64,000 nucleotides of DNA from an uncultured Dehalococcoidia bacterium (lineage in GTDB: Bacteria > Chloroflexota > Dehalococcoidia > Lucifugimonadales > Lucifugimonadaceae), in assembly GCA_913048295.1 (NCBI GenBank), contig CAJWWK010000003.1, forward strand, positions 1-64,000, written 5' to 3'. Positions 1-9,186 of the stretch are shown piece by piece; the stretch's first letter is position 1; every line of letters begins with the position of its first letter. The position numbers and the translations under genes were made by a program. A model generated the notes under the pieces. The model was not told the DNA's origin. It searched no databases and saw only the letters and a program-made list of their open reading frames with translations.

Positions 1-92
1 CCGCGTCGCAGACACACGCGATCAAGGAGGTCTCAGACGCCGGGGCTAACGCCATTGCGACGCGCGACCAAGCAATCCGATTGCACCCGGAG

Positions 93-578
93 CTAAACTT
101 GCCAGTCCCCGCTCTTCCCGCCGCTCTTGCTCAATAGCCTGAGCCCGTCGATCCGAATCGCCCGGTCAACCGCCTTGCACATGTCGTAAACCGTAAGCGC
201 TGCAATGCTCGCACCGGTCAGCGCCTCCATCTCGACACCGGTCCTCCCCATCGAGCGGGCAGTGCTGGTCACAGATAGACCGATGCCATCATCGAGATCA
301 TCGAAATCAATCGTCATTTGGGTCAGAGCAATTGGATGGCACAGCGGGATCAGGTCGGATGTTTTCTTTGCGGCCATCACACCGGCGATCCGCGCCACAC
401 CAAGCACGTCGCCCTTATCAAAACCGCCCGATTTGATCAGGTCGAAGGTCGCCTGCTGCATGTGGACCTCGCAGCCAGCCACCGCGACTCGCTCGGTGTT
501 GTCCTTTCCGCCGACATCGACCATACGGGCCTTACCCGATTCGTCAATGTGGCTGAGTCCTCCAGAAGATTCAGTCAT
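93..578 (-). CDS. moaC: Cyclic pyranopterin monophosphate synthase MoaC
   Basis: 161 aa; MoaC motifs LSHIDESGKARMVDVGGK, KTSDLIPLCHPIALT, GVEMEALTGASIAALTVYDMCKAVD. Confidence 0.96.
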   Translation of the reverse strand: MTESSGGLSHIDESGKARMVDVGGKDNTERVAVAGCEVHMQQATFDLIKSGGFDKGDVLGVARIAGVMAAKKTSDLIPLCHPIALTQMTIDFDDLDDGIGLSVTSTARSMGRTGVEMEALTGASIAALTVYDMCKAVDRAIRIDGLRLLSKSGGKSGDWQV

Positions 579-586
579 CCGAACAA

Positions 587-1075
587 CTAACCTCCGGCCT
601 CAACGAATACTTTATCCTCGATCAAATCGCTACCCCGGGCCGCGCCGTTGGCCAGTTCATCGCACCGTTCATTTTCAGGGTGACCCATGTGGCCGCGAAC
701 CCAGTTAAAGCTTACTTCGTGACGATCGACCGCCCGTAACAGCCGTTCCCACATGTCGGGATTCAGCGCCCGTTCCTTGCGGTTTCGCATCCAGCCGTTA
801 GCGCGCCACTTTCTTGCCCAACCCTTCTCGATGCCGTTGATCACGTACTGAGAATCGGTCGTAAGCACCACTCGCTGGCGCTCTTTCAGGCTTTCCAGCG
901 CCATGATCGCGCCCATAAGCTCCATGCGATTGTTGGTGGTATGGACGTATCCCTGGCTGAGTTCCTTCAGATTGTCGCCGTACTTAAGCACGACTCCATA
1001 GCCGCCCGGACCCGGATTTCCGAGGGCCGATCCATCGGAGAAAGCGTAAACCGTGTTGTTATTGTCTTTTGCCAT
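587..1075 (-). CDS. rnhA: Ribonuclease HI
   Basis: FSDGSALGNPGPGGYGVVL, NNRMELMGAIMALE, DSQYVINGIEKGWA, WVRGHMGHPENERCDELA; internal ATG at 1075 preferred over ORF start 1102. Confidence 0.95.
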   Translation of the reverse strand: MAKDNNNTVYAFSDGSALGNPGPGGYGVVLKYGDNLKELSQGYVHTTNNRMELMGAIMALESLKERQRVVLTTDSQYVINGIEKGWARKWRANGWMRNRKERALNPDMWERLLRAVDRHEVSFNWVRGHMGHPENERCDELANGAARGSDLIEDKVFVEAGG

Positions 1076-1158
1076 TGCACTTAAGATACCCGCAACCCAC
1101 AATCAGGCACAGCCCGGAAATTCTCCTGAATCCGTGAATGCCGCCGAAAATTACACAT

Positions 1159-1797
1159 ATGCAAGAACCCTTCGAGACTCCAGTCCTCACCGCCGGAGAC
1201 TCTCTCGTACTACGCCCTGCCGAACTTGATGACGCAGAGCGTTTCCTGAATCTGGCAGCTGCCAATATCGAGCGGTTATCTCATGCGTTGGGTGTCTGGG
1301 ACCCGCCCAAAACAGTTGAAGACCGTAGAAAACTGATGGCGGAAGACTTGAAGTCTGTCCAAAACGGCGACCGTCACTGGTGGATGATCGAATCGGAAGG
1401 CCAGCTTGCCGGGACGATCGACATTCACAGGATCTATTACCGCGTCCGGCAGGGATTCGTCGGCTACTGGCTCGGTGCCGCATTCACCGGCCGTGGAATC
1501 ATGACCCGCAGCCTGCAGGCAGTGATCGACTGGGCATTCACCGAACGCAAACTAATCAGGATAGAAATCCAGAGTTCAATCGAAAATCGTGCCAGTTGCG
1601 CAGTACCAGAGCGCCTCGGGATCAGGCGAGAATCGATCAGAAGACAGAGTCACATCGTCAAAGACCAAACCCTCGACATGGCCAGTTACGCCGCGTTTGC
1701 CAACAACTGGCCGCCTGAGCCACCCGAAAAAACCACTACCGACAAGAACGATCTCAGTCGACGACGAGATTCTGCTGCGACCAGTCACCGAATATGA
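1159..1797 (+). CDS. GNAT (RimJ/RimL-type) N-acetyltransferase, first domain of an apparently split GNAT pair
   Basis: LVLRPAELDDAERFLNL...GYWLGAAFTGRGIMTRSLQAVIDWAF...ENRASCAVPERLGIRRE; the frame runs past the GNAT end into the next GNAT in another frame. Confidence 0.85.
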   Translation: MQEPFETPVLTAGDSLVLRPAELDDAERFLNLAAANIERLSHALGVWDPPKTVEDRRKLMAEDLKSVQNGDRHWWMIESEGQLAGTIDIHRIYYRVRQGFVGYWLGAAFTGRGIMTRSLQAVIDWAFTERKLIRIEIQSSIENRASCAVPERLGIRRESIRRQSHIVKDQTLDMASYAAFANNWPPEPPEKTTTDKNDLSRRRDSAATSHRI

Positions 1798-2299
1798 CCA
1801 GGATGTCATGTGGCAGGCAATCGACAGCGGACGAGAGTATCTGGGGGAGTACATGCCCTGGCTCCACGAATACCCGACCGAAGAGGCCCATACGCTGGGA
1901 TTCAAAAAGCGACTTTTTGAACGGGATAACTTCGACCGGACAGGAAGCTACGTCGTCGAGTTCCAGAATCAGCTGGCCGGTACCATGGGCTTCGGAAACC
2001 CCAGTCGCGATAATTCAGTTGACGTAGGCTACTGGCTGAGAGAAGACCTCCAGGGTCGCGTAATCATGACTCGGTGCGTTTCCGCGCTGATAAACATGGC
2101 AATTGTCGAAATGGGGATTCACCGAATCGTCATACGCGCAGCCACCGCAAACCTGTCATCACGCGGAATACCTGAACGACCTGGCTTCGTTCATGAAGGC
2201 ACAATGCGAGCTACCGGTTACGTAAACGGCGAGTACATGGACCTCGAGATCTACTCGATGCTCGATCACGAATGGCTGGCCCGCTCGACAAACGCCTGA
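1697..2299 (+). CDS. GNAT (RimJ/RimL-type) N-acetyltransferase, second domain in +1 frame relative to the first
   Basis: ILLRPVTEYDQDVMWQAI...DVGYWLREDLQGRVIMTRCVSALINMA...NLSSRGIPERPGFVHEG; no ATG/GTG near the domain start, possible TTG near 1697. Confidence 0.78.
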   Translation: MPTTGRLSHPKKPLPTRTISVDDEILLRPVTEYDQDVMWQAIDSGREYLGEYMPWLHEYPTEEAHTLGFKKRLFERDNFDRTGSYVVEFQNQLAGTMGFGNPSRDNSVDVGYWLREDLQGRVIMTRCVSALINMAIVEMGIHRIVIRAATANLSSRGIPERPGFVHEGTMRATGYVNGEYMDLEIYSMLDHEWLARSTNA

Positions 2300-2305
2300 A
2301 CCCGT

Positions 2306-2395
2306 CTACCCGGGCACCCCACGCACCAGCATCATCCCGACTACCGCTGCCGCTATCGCCAAGAGCATACCGACCGGAAACTGCCAGATTGGCAC
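2306..2395 (-). CDS. Possible 29-aa single-TM small protein downstream of moaA
   Basis: Not in the ORF track (short). GTG start gives MPIWQFPVGMLLAIAAAVVGMMLVRGVPG*; hydrophobic stretch; no strong ribosome binding site seen. Confidence 0.3.
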   Translation of the reverse strand: MPIWQFPVGMLLAIAAAVVGMMLVRGVPG

Positions 2396-2428
2396 TACGA
2401 CATCTTGCTCGCTGCCAGGATCAACCGA

Positions 2429-3478
2429 TCAACCGCCGATGTAATACATCTCAACTTTTTCGTTTTTTGGACCTGAGAACTCGGTAACTTTGGACCGCAA
2501 CTCCGAATAGCGATCGTCCCGGTTCTTCCATACCCTGCCTATAATCTCGGCAAGTTCAGCGTCGCTTGCACCGTCCCGCATCGGCGTTTTCAGATCAGTA
2601 CCACCGGTCGCGAAAAGGCAGGTGAACAACTTCCCGTCAGTCGAAAGGCGAGCCCTTGAGCAATCTCCGCAGAATGGCACCGACACCGACGAGATGATGC
2701 CGATCTCACCCTCACCATCTGTGTACCTGTACCTGCTCGCGACCTCGCCGCGATAGTTGGGTTCAACTGGCTCTACCGGGAATTCCGCAGCGATCAGATC
2801 GAGAATCTCGGCGGATGAAACGACCTTTGAAAGCTCCCAGCCGTTCTTCGTCCCAACGTCCATGAACTCGATGAAACGCACTATCGCCCCGGTGCCCCTG
2901 AAATAGCGTGCTGTGTCCACCAGCGTGTGCTCGTTCATGCCCCGCTGCACCACGACGTTGATCTTGATGGGCGAAAAACCCAGATCGGATGCCACCTTTA
3001 TTCCTTCAAGGGTTTTTTCCGGGCTCTGTGGACGGCCCGACATCTTTTTGAAGATCTCCTCGTCAAGGGAATCGAGCGATATCGTCATGCGGCCCAAACC
3101 TGCATCCTTCAACGCCTGTGCATGTTGCGCCAGCAGGTAGCCGTTTGTGGTCAGCGTTAGATCGTCGACCCCGTCGATAGCCGATAGTTTCGCGATCAAC
3201 GCCGGAAGGTCCGCCCGTACCAGCGGTTCGCCACCGGTAACCCGTATCTTTGAAACGCCGGCTGCGACAAACAGTCTGGCGAGCCGCTCAATCTCTTCAA
3301 ATGTCAGGATGTGAGGACGCGGAAGGAACTCGTATTTCTCGCCGAATATCTCGGCCGGCATGCAATACGGGCACCTGAAATTACAACGGTCGGTTACCGA
3401 TATGCGGAGATCGCGAACAGGCCGATCGAATTTATCGGCGATGTCTCGGGGAAGTGATATTTCAGACGATTGCGACAT
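2429..3478 (-). CDS. moaA: GTP 3',8-cyclase MoaA (radical SAM)
   Basis: CNFRCPYC radical SAM motif, VTGGEPLVR, CGDCSRARLSTDGKLFTCLFA, C-terminal GG. Confidence 0.97.
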   Translation of the reverse strand: MSQSSEISLPRDIADKFDRPVRDLRISVTDRCNFRCPYCMPAEIFGEKYEFLPRPHILTFEEIERLARLFVAAGVSKIRVTGGEPLVRADLPALIAKLSAIDGVDDLTLTTNGYLLAQHAQALKDAGLGRMTISLDSLDEEIFKKMSGRPQSPEKTLEGIKVASDLGFSPIKINVVVQRGMNEHTLVDTARYFRGTGAIVRFIEFMDVGTKNGWELSKVVSSAEILDLIAAEFPVEPVEPNYRGEVASRYRYTDGEGEIGIISSVSVPFCGDCSRARLSTDGKLFTCLFATGGTDLKTPMRDGASDAELAEIIGRVWKNRDDRYSELRSKVTEFSGPKNEKVEMYYIGG

Positions 3479-3568
3479 GTGAACCGGCGGTAGCTTGTAT
3501 CGAGGACGTTCGTTTCAATTCTACCGGTGAAACAACCCGATCACTGTCGGGTCTCCGCCGGATTGCCT

Positions 3569-4213
3569 TCAACTTACATTGATCGCCCTGAGAATATTCC
3601 GAAGCCCACGCAACGCAACGCCGCGGTGACTCACAGCATCTTTCTCGGGTCCGCTCAATTGCGCCGTTGTTTTTGCCCGGGAGGCCAGCCAGAAAACCGG
3701 GTCGTAACCAAATCCGTTGGCGCCGATGGGCTCGTGGGCGATCGCACCTTCAAGCGTTCCTTCGCTCGTTATCAAACCTCCCTGAACCCCTGGAAGCCCG
3801 TTTAACTCAGCCCCAACCAGGGCCAGCACCGCAATGAACCTGGCTGTTCGGTCCCAGCCGGGAACACTCTCCATGTTGGCGAGCAACAACCTCACTCGCC
3901 CTCCATCATCAAGCCCGCCCCCACCGTAGCGGGCTGAATGTATCCCCGGGGCCCCATCCAGCGCATCGACTGACAGCCCGGAATCATCCGCAAGCGTTAG
4001 TACCCCGGATACCTTCGCATAGGCCCTGGCTTTAAGGACGGCATTCTCTTCAAACGTGGTCCCCGTCTCTTCAACATCCAGATCAATACCGAGATCGCCC
4101 AATCCCACGACCTCGAAAGCCACGTCAAAGTCCGGAGCCGAAAGCATGCGCGAGAACTCACGTACCTTGCCCGAATTATGGGTCGCTATCAGCAGTTTTT
4201 TAGCCATGTACAC
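3569..4213 (-). CDS. rdgB: XTP/dITP pyrophosphatase (RdgB/HAM1 family)
   Basis: LLIATHNSGKVREF, LADDSGLSVDALDGAPGIHSARYGG, GANGFGYDPVFW, SHRGVALRGL. Confidence 0.95.
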   Translation of the reverse strand: MYMAKKLLIATHNSGKVREFSRMLSAPDFDVAFEVVGLGDLGIDLDVEETGTTFEENAVLKARAYAKVSGVLTLADDSGLSVDALDGAPGIHSARYGGGGLDDGGRVRLLLANMESVPGWDRTARFIAVLALVGAELNGLPGVQGGLITSEGTLEGAIAHEPIGANGFGYDPVFWLASRAKTTAQLSGPEKDAVSHRGVALRGLRNILRAINVS

Positions 4214-4412
4214 AAACCTACGCCCCGCACCGGGAGTCGGCCAAATCGCAACGAAATGAAAAGGGCAGATATTCTCCGAACATTAACCGTTGCGGGGGCA
4301 AAACGCGAGTGTTACGCTTTCCATGACATTTACGCTATGTTGCCGATCATCGCGGTCGGCTTTTTTTTGCCACGAACCGGTCAACAGCCAGATACCACGT
4401 CACCGCTCCCAG

Positions 4413-5873
4413 ATGCACCGAGTTTCCAAGCCTTCCATCTCTCTTCGCCCGACCCTGCTACTGCTCGCCCCGATCGCGTTGGCTCTCCTGGCAGCATGTA
4501 CACCCGACAACGCCCAGTCCACGTTCGGCACTGCCGGTCCCATAGCCGAAGACCAGGCAAACCTTTTCAAGTTCATTTTCTGGATCGCTGTCGTCGTTTT
4601 TGTCCTTGTCGAAGGCGCCATTATCTACGCATCCATTCGATACCGACAAAGGTCTGACTCGGACAAACGCCCCCACCAGACGCATGGAAACACCAGGCTC
4701 GAGATCACGTGGACAATCATCCCGGCAATCATCCTTATCGCAGTCGCTGTCCCCACGCTGAGCCAGATCTGGGGGCAGCAGAATGGGGTGCCCACCGACC
4801 AGGGCGAAGTCGTAGGCGTGGAAGCCATCGGGCACCAGTGGTGGTTCGAATTCCGGTACCCCGACAACGAAATTATTACCGCGAACGAACTGCATATCCC
4901 GGTCAATCGCCCAGTTGCATTTAAACTCAACTCTCAAGATGTCATCCACAGCTTCTGGGTCCCGAAAATCGCCGGCAAGGTCGACATGGTCCCCCTCAAC
5001 GACAACTTCATATGGATGATCGGTACGGAACCGGGCGTTTTCTACGGCCAGTGCGCCGAGTTCTGCGGCATCGCGCACGCGCACATGCGGTTTCGGGTGA
5101 TCGTCGATACTGAAGAGGACTACCAGGCGTGGCTCAAGGGCATGCATACCGCACCCGACGCGCCTACTCCAGGTTCACCTGAAGCTTCGGGTCAACAGCT
5201 GTTCGCCGTCAACTGTTCTTCCTGTCACACGAATAATTCCACCGCCCCGGGATCCTATGCTCAGGAAATCAGCACCCAGCAGGCCCGCTGGAACGGTTGG
5301 TTGGAAGACACCGAGAACGCGTCGATCGTTTCAGCCCCCAACCTCACTCACTTCGGAGATCGCCTGACGCTCGGCGCAGGTCTCAAAGACCTGAACCATG
5401 ATTCGCTGGTCGGGTGGATCACCGAGCCATCTTCCGTCAAGATCGGAACCCGCATGCAACAACACGCGGCGGTCTATGACACCCCCGACGGCAGGGCGAA
5501 GCTGAGCGCCAGCGAAATTTCCGATATCGCCACCTATCTCCTCTCGCTCAAGCCGGGGACCGGCGCAGCCGCCGAACCGGTTGACGACGGCGGCGCAGGT
5601 ACCGCGATCGATGCAGAAGCGGTGTTCATTACAAACTGCGCTACCTGCCATTCAACCGGTGCCGACAAGGTAGTAGGACCAGGGCTTGCTGGCATCGGCG
5701 AACGGGCTTCCGGTCGGGTCGACGGTATGAGCGCAGATGAATACATCGAGCAATCGATCAGGGAACCCGGCGAATTCATCGTCCCTACTTACCCGGCCGT
5801 CATGGTCAGCTGGAGCAAACTCGGCGATGACACTATCGATGCCCTCGTAACCTATCTGAAGACACTCAAGTAA
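4413..5873 (+). CDS. coxB: Cytochrome c oxidase subunit II with two C-terminal cytochrome c domains
   Basis: Lipobox-like LALLAACTPD; CuA motif GQCAEFCGIAHAHM; two CXXCH heme sites (CSSCH, CATCH); ORF starts at 4290 but ATG 4413 precedes the signal peptide. Confidence 0.93.
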   Translation: MHRVSKPSISLRPTLLLLAPIALALLAACTPDNAQSTFGTAGPIAEDQANLFKFIFWIAVVVFVLVEGAIIYASIRYRQRSDSDKRPHQTHGNTRLEITWTIIPAIILIAVAVPTLSQIWGQQNGVPTDQGEVVGVEAIGHQWWFEFRYPDNEIITANELHIPVNRPVAFKLNSQDVIHSFWVPKIAGKVDMVPLNDNFIWMIGTEPGVFYGQCAEFCGIAHAHMRFRVIVDTEEDYQAWLKGMHTAPDAPTPGSPEASGQQLFAVNCSSCHTNNSTAPGSYAQEISTQQARWNGWLEDTENASIVSAPNLTHFGDRLTLGAGLKDLNHDSLVGWITEPSSVKIGTRMQQHAAVYDTPDGRAKLSASEISDIATYLLSLKPGTGAAAEPVDDGGAGTAIDAEAVFITNCATCHSTGADKVVGPGLAGIGERASGRVDGMSADEYIEQSIREPGEFIVPTYPAVMVSWSKLGDDTIDALVTYLKTLK

Positions 5874-5919
5874 CTATCTGCACGGGCGGTCTTATACTGT
5901 CCTACAGCGGAGCACACTC

Positions 5920-7875
5920 GTGACAACAACATCGCTGACATTCCCACGGCTCTTTCCACGGCCCAAGGGCTATGCAGGAATTTGGAGCTGGATAGGGACG
6001 GTCGACCACAAACGTATAGGGACCCTTTACGGCGTAACCGCGTTCATCTGGTTCCTTGTGGGCGGAATTGAAGCGCTCTTAATGCGCATTCAACTGGCCA
6101 AGGCCGAAAACACGTTCGTCGACCCCGAAACGTTCAATCAGCTGTTCACAATGCACGGCACGACGATGGTGTTTCTGGTCATCATGCCTCTGTCGGCTGC
6201 GTTTTTTAACTGGTTGATACCTCTTCAGATCGGCGCCCGAGACGTTGCGTTCCCCCGGCTTAACGCAATGAGTTTTTGGGTATTCCTTGCCGGTTCTCTG
6301 ATAATCAACGCCAGTTGGATCACCGGAAACGCTCCCAACGGCGGCTGGTTCGGTTATGCACCATACTCTGGCGTGACTTTCAATCCCGGAATGGGGATGA
6401 CCTACTGGATTGTCGGCCTGAACATCCTGGGTGTCGCTTCAATTGCAGCCGGCCTTAACTTCATCGTCACGATCCTGAATATGCGTGCGCCCGGCATGAG
6501 CATGTTCAAGATGCCGGTCTTCACATGGATGACCCTTGTAACTTCAATCCTCCTTGTGCTTGCAATGCCGATACTGGCCGTCGCAGGCATCCAGCTTCAG
6601 ACCGACCGCGTTTACGGCACCAACTTCTTCAACTCCCTCGGCGGTGGCGATCCGGTGATGTGGCAGCACATCTTCTGGTTATTCGGTCATCCTGAGGTTT
6701 ATATCCTGATTCTCCCGGCCATGGGAATCGTCTCCGAAGTCCTCCCAACCTTCTCCAGGAAGCCGTTATTCGGATACCCGTTCGTTGTGTTTGCAGGAGT
6801 GGTCATCGGGTTCATGGGTTGGTTCGTTTGGAGCCACCATATGTTTACGGTCGGCCTCGGCCCGGCGGCCAACTCGGCCTTCGCAATTTCCACAATGTTG
6901 ATTGGTGTCCCGACCGGCATAAAGATCTTCAACTGGATCGGTACGATGTGGCGCGGGAACATACGTCTGAACACGGCGATGCTGTTTTCGATTTCGTTTG
7001 TCGCCATGTTCACAATCGGCGGACTCAGCGGCGTGATGCACGCGGCACCGACCGCCGATGCCCAGCAGCAGGACACCTACTTCGTCGTCGCCCATTTCCA
7101 CTACGTCCTCGTCGGCGGGTCGCTACTTGGGATATTCAGCGGAATCTACTACTGGTGGCCGAAGTTCACCGGCTGGTACCTGAACGAAAAGCTAGGAATT
7201 GCAAACTGGGCGCTGATGTTCATTGGTTTCAATCTCCAGTTTGCACCGTTGCACTGGGTCGGCCTGGACGGAATGCCGAGGCGAATCTACACCTACGCCG
7301 AAAACATGGGCTGGGAAGGCACGAACCTCGCCGCTTCAATCGGTGGCTTCATCCTCGGCTTCGGCGTACTGGTATTCATGGTTAACGTACTTGTCTCTCG
7401 GATGCAGAGGAAAGTGGCCCCGGCCGACCCCTGGGACGGCCGCACTCTTGAATGGGCCACCTCGTCACCGCCGCCGCCACACGACTTCGATGAAATCCCT
7501 CAAGTCGAGTACCGCGACGATTTCTGGTTCAAAAAATACCCGGAGACCATCGCCGAGTACTACGGGCATGGTGATGACGATCCGGCAGTGCCTTCGGGTG
7601 CGCAACTCGATGAGGCCGTCGATGAAGAGAGCGTGCCAGTGATTTCGGGCGGCGCGTACGGGGCGGAAGCCACCGAAAGCGAACACGGCCACGGCAAAAT
7701 CCATCTTCCAGACCAGTCTTACTACCCATTCATCCTGTCCATAGGACTCGCGATCTTCGGCATCGCATTCCTTACCGACGGGCTTGTGCTGTTCGCGGGA
7801 GCGCCATTCTTTATCTGGGGCCTGCTCGGCTGGTCAATGGAACCGGTAAACGACCCCGAACCAGAAACCCCGTAA
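5920..7875 (+). CDS. coxA: Cytochrome c oxidase subunit I with long C-terminal extension
   Basis: GTG start; WQHIFWLFGHPEVYILILPAMG, DTYFVVAHFHYVLVGG; extra C-terminal TM segments (YYPFILSIGLAIFGIAFLTDGLVLFAGAPFFIWGLLGW). Confidence 0.96.
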   Translation: MTTTSLTFPRLFPRPKGYAGIWSWIGTVDHKRIGTLYGVTAFIWFLVGGIEALLMRIQLAKAENTFVDPETFNQLFTMHGTTMVFLVIMPLSAAFFNWLIPLQIGARDVAFPRLNAMSFWVFLAGSLIINASWITGNAPNGGWFGYAPYSGVTFNPGMGMTYWIVGLNILGVASIAAGLNFIVTILNMRAPGMSMFKMPVFTWMTLVTSILLVLAMPILAVAGIQLQTDRVYGTNFFNSLGGGDPVMWQHIFWLFGHPEVYILILPAMGIVSEVLPTFSRKPLFGYPFVVFAGVVIGFMGWFVWSHHMFTVGLGPAANSAFAISTMLIGVPTGIKIFNWIGTMWRGNIRLNTAMLFSISFVAMFTIGGLSGVMHAAPTADAQQQDTYFVVAHFHYVLVGGSLLGIFSGIYYWWPKFTGWYLNEKLGIANWALMFIGFNLQFAPLHWVGLDGMPRRIYTYAENMGWEGTNLAASIGGFILGFGVLVFMVNVLVSRMQRKVAPADPWDGRTLEWATSSPPPPHDFDEIPQVEYRDDFWFKKYPETIAEYYGHGDDDPAVPSGAQLDEAVDEESVPVISGGAYGAEATESEHGHGKIHLPDQSYYPFILSIGLAIFGIAFLTDGLVLFAGAPFFIWGLLGWSMEPVNDPEPETP

Positions 7876-7921
7876 TTCCAAGTTTCATCTCCAGTCTCCT
7901 GAACAAATCCCAGATTCTAAA

Positions 7922-8593
7922 GTGACATCGAACGTGACACAGGCCGCAACAACAGAACATTTCGACCCCGCAGCGCACGGCGGAGACGAAGATACCTCAA
8001 CCGGACTGAACAGCAGGAAGCTCCTGATGTGGACGTTCCTGGGCTCTGACGTGATGTTTTTCGGGGCGTTTATCGCAACGTACCTCGTCTACCGAGGCCG
8101 TAGCCTCAACGGGCCATACCCTTCCGAAATTCTCAACATCCCGGTCACATCGGTTTCGACCTTCGTGCTGCTGATGAGCTCGCTGGCGATGGTCCTGGGT
8201 CTTTACTATTTGAGAGAAGGCCAGAAGAACAAGGCAACACTCTGGATTCTTGTTGTCGTGCTGCTCGGTTCAGTCTTCATGGGCTTCCAGTTCGTAGAGT
8301 TCAGGGAGTTCGCACACGAAGGCCTGACCCCCCGGACCAACATCTTCGGAACTACGTTCTTCATCCTCACCGGCATCCACGGTGCCCACGTGACCATCGG
8401 TGTGATCTGGATGGCCTTTCTGGCGTATTCATCGCACCGGGGCAAACTCCGTGCCGATAACTCCCTGGATCTCGAAATCGCCGGTCTCTACTGGCACTTC
8501 GTCGACATTGTCTGGATCGTAATTTTCACGGTCATCTACCTCATATCGGCAAACGACGGTCCACCGCCGGGCGCTGAACTTCTTCACGGCTAG
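7922..8593 (+). CDS. coxC: Cytochrome c oxidase subunit III
   Basis: MWTFLGSDVMFFGAFIATYLVYRGR, GIHGAHVTIGVIWM, LYWHFVDIVWIVIFTVIYL; GTG start. Confidence 0.94.
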   Translation: MTSNVTQAATTEHFDPAAHGGDEDTSTGLNSRKLLMWTFLGSDVMFFGAFIATYLVYRGRSLNGPYPSEILNIPVTSVSTFVLLMSSLAMVLGLYYLREGQKNKATLWILVVVLLGSVFMGFQFVEFREFAHEGLTPRTNIFGTTFFILTGIHGAHVTIGVIWMAFLAYSSHRGKLRADNSLDLEIAGLYWHFVDIVWIVIFTVIYLISANDGPPPGAELLHG

Positions 8594-8621
8594 AAACAAG
8601 GGATAGGCGCGAGAACCGAAA

Positions 8622-9059
8622 ATGGCGAATCTCTGGCAGAAACTTACATATCACAGAGGCAACGGGTGGTGGAACCTGCCCCACACAGCAAGCCAGGAAC
8701 CAGACCCTCCGTTCGAGGGTCCGATCGGCGGTGCATGGCTCAGTAATATCTGGCGCACAATCACCCATGGTGGCGTGTCGCACGCAGGCCCCGGTTTTTA
8801 CTGGTTGGTCGGGCTGTTCCTGGGCGTAATCACACTGCTAGAAGTGTGGCTGTTCACCCTGAAGGGCCTGGGTGGGCTGTACATCCCGATCCTGCTCGGC
8901 CTATCGGCCCTGAAGTTCGTTGGCGTAGTCGCATTTTTCATGCACCTGCGGTTCGATGGTCGGCTGTTCACCTACATCTTTACAGCCTCGATGGGCATCG
9001 GAATAGGAATGTTCACGCTGGTCTTGCTGCTCCAGCAATTCGGCAACCAGGTCCGATAG
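8622..9059 (+). CDS. Cytochrome c oxidase subunit IV-like membrane protein
   Basis: LLGLSALKFVGVVAFFMHLRFDGRLFTYIF motif; position in cox operon. Confidence 0.8.
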   Translation: MANLWQKLTYHRGNGWWNLPHTASQEPDPPFEGPIGGAWLSNIWRTITHGGVSHAGPGFYWLVGLFLGVITLLEVWLFTLKGLGGLYIPILLGLSALKFVGVVAFFMHLRFDGRLFTYIFTASMGIGIGMFTLVLLLQQFGNQVR

Positions 9060-9186
9060 CCAGTCGTCACGTACCGAGAGCGCTTAAAATCACCGCCGCA
9101 GGGACCTGACTCTATGGGGTCCACACAAACCCGACTCCAACAGTTGGCTCCAACAGCAGTACCAAATTCGGGGATGGCCCGACACC

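Noticed and set aside
1727-1733. AAAAAAC as a canonical -1 ribosomal frameshift heptamer
   Set aside because: The zero frame reads GAA AAA ACC, not NNA AAA AAC, and the downstream GNAT frame needs +1 (or -2), so it does not fit the canonical -1 site.
4458-5147. Long antisense ORFs such as 229 aa opposite coxB, and many similar ones opposite trp, cox and peptidase genes
   Set aside because: Typical mirror ORFs from biased codon usage in GC-rich genes; sense-strand products have clear conserved motifs.
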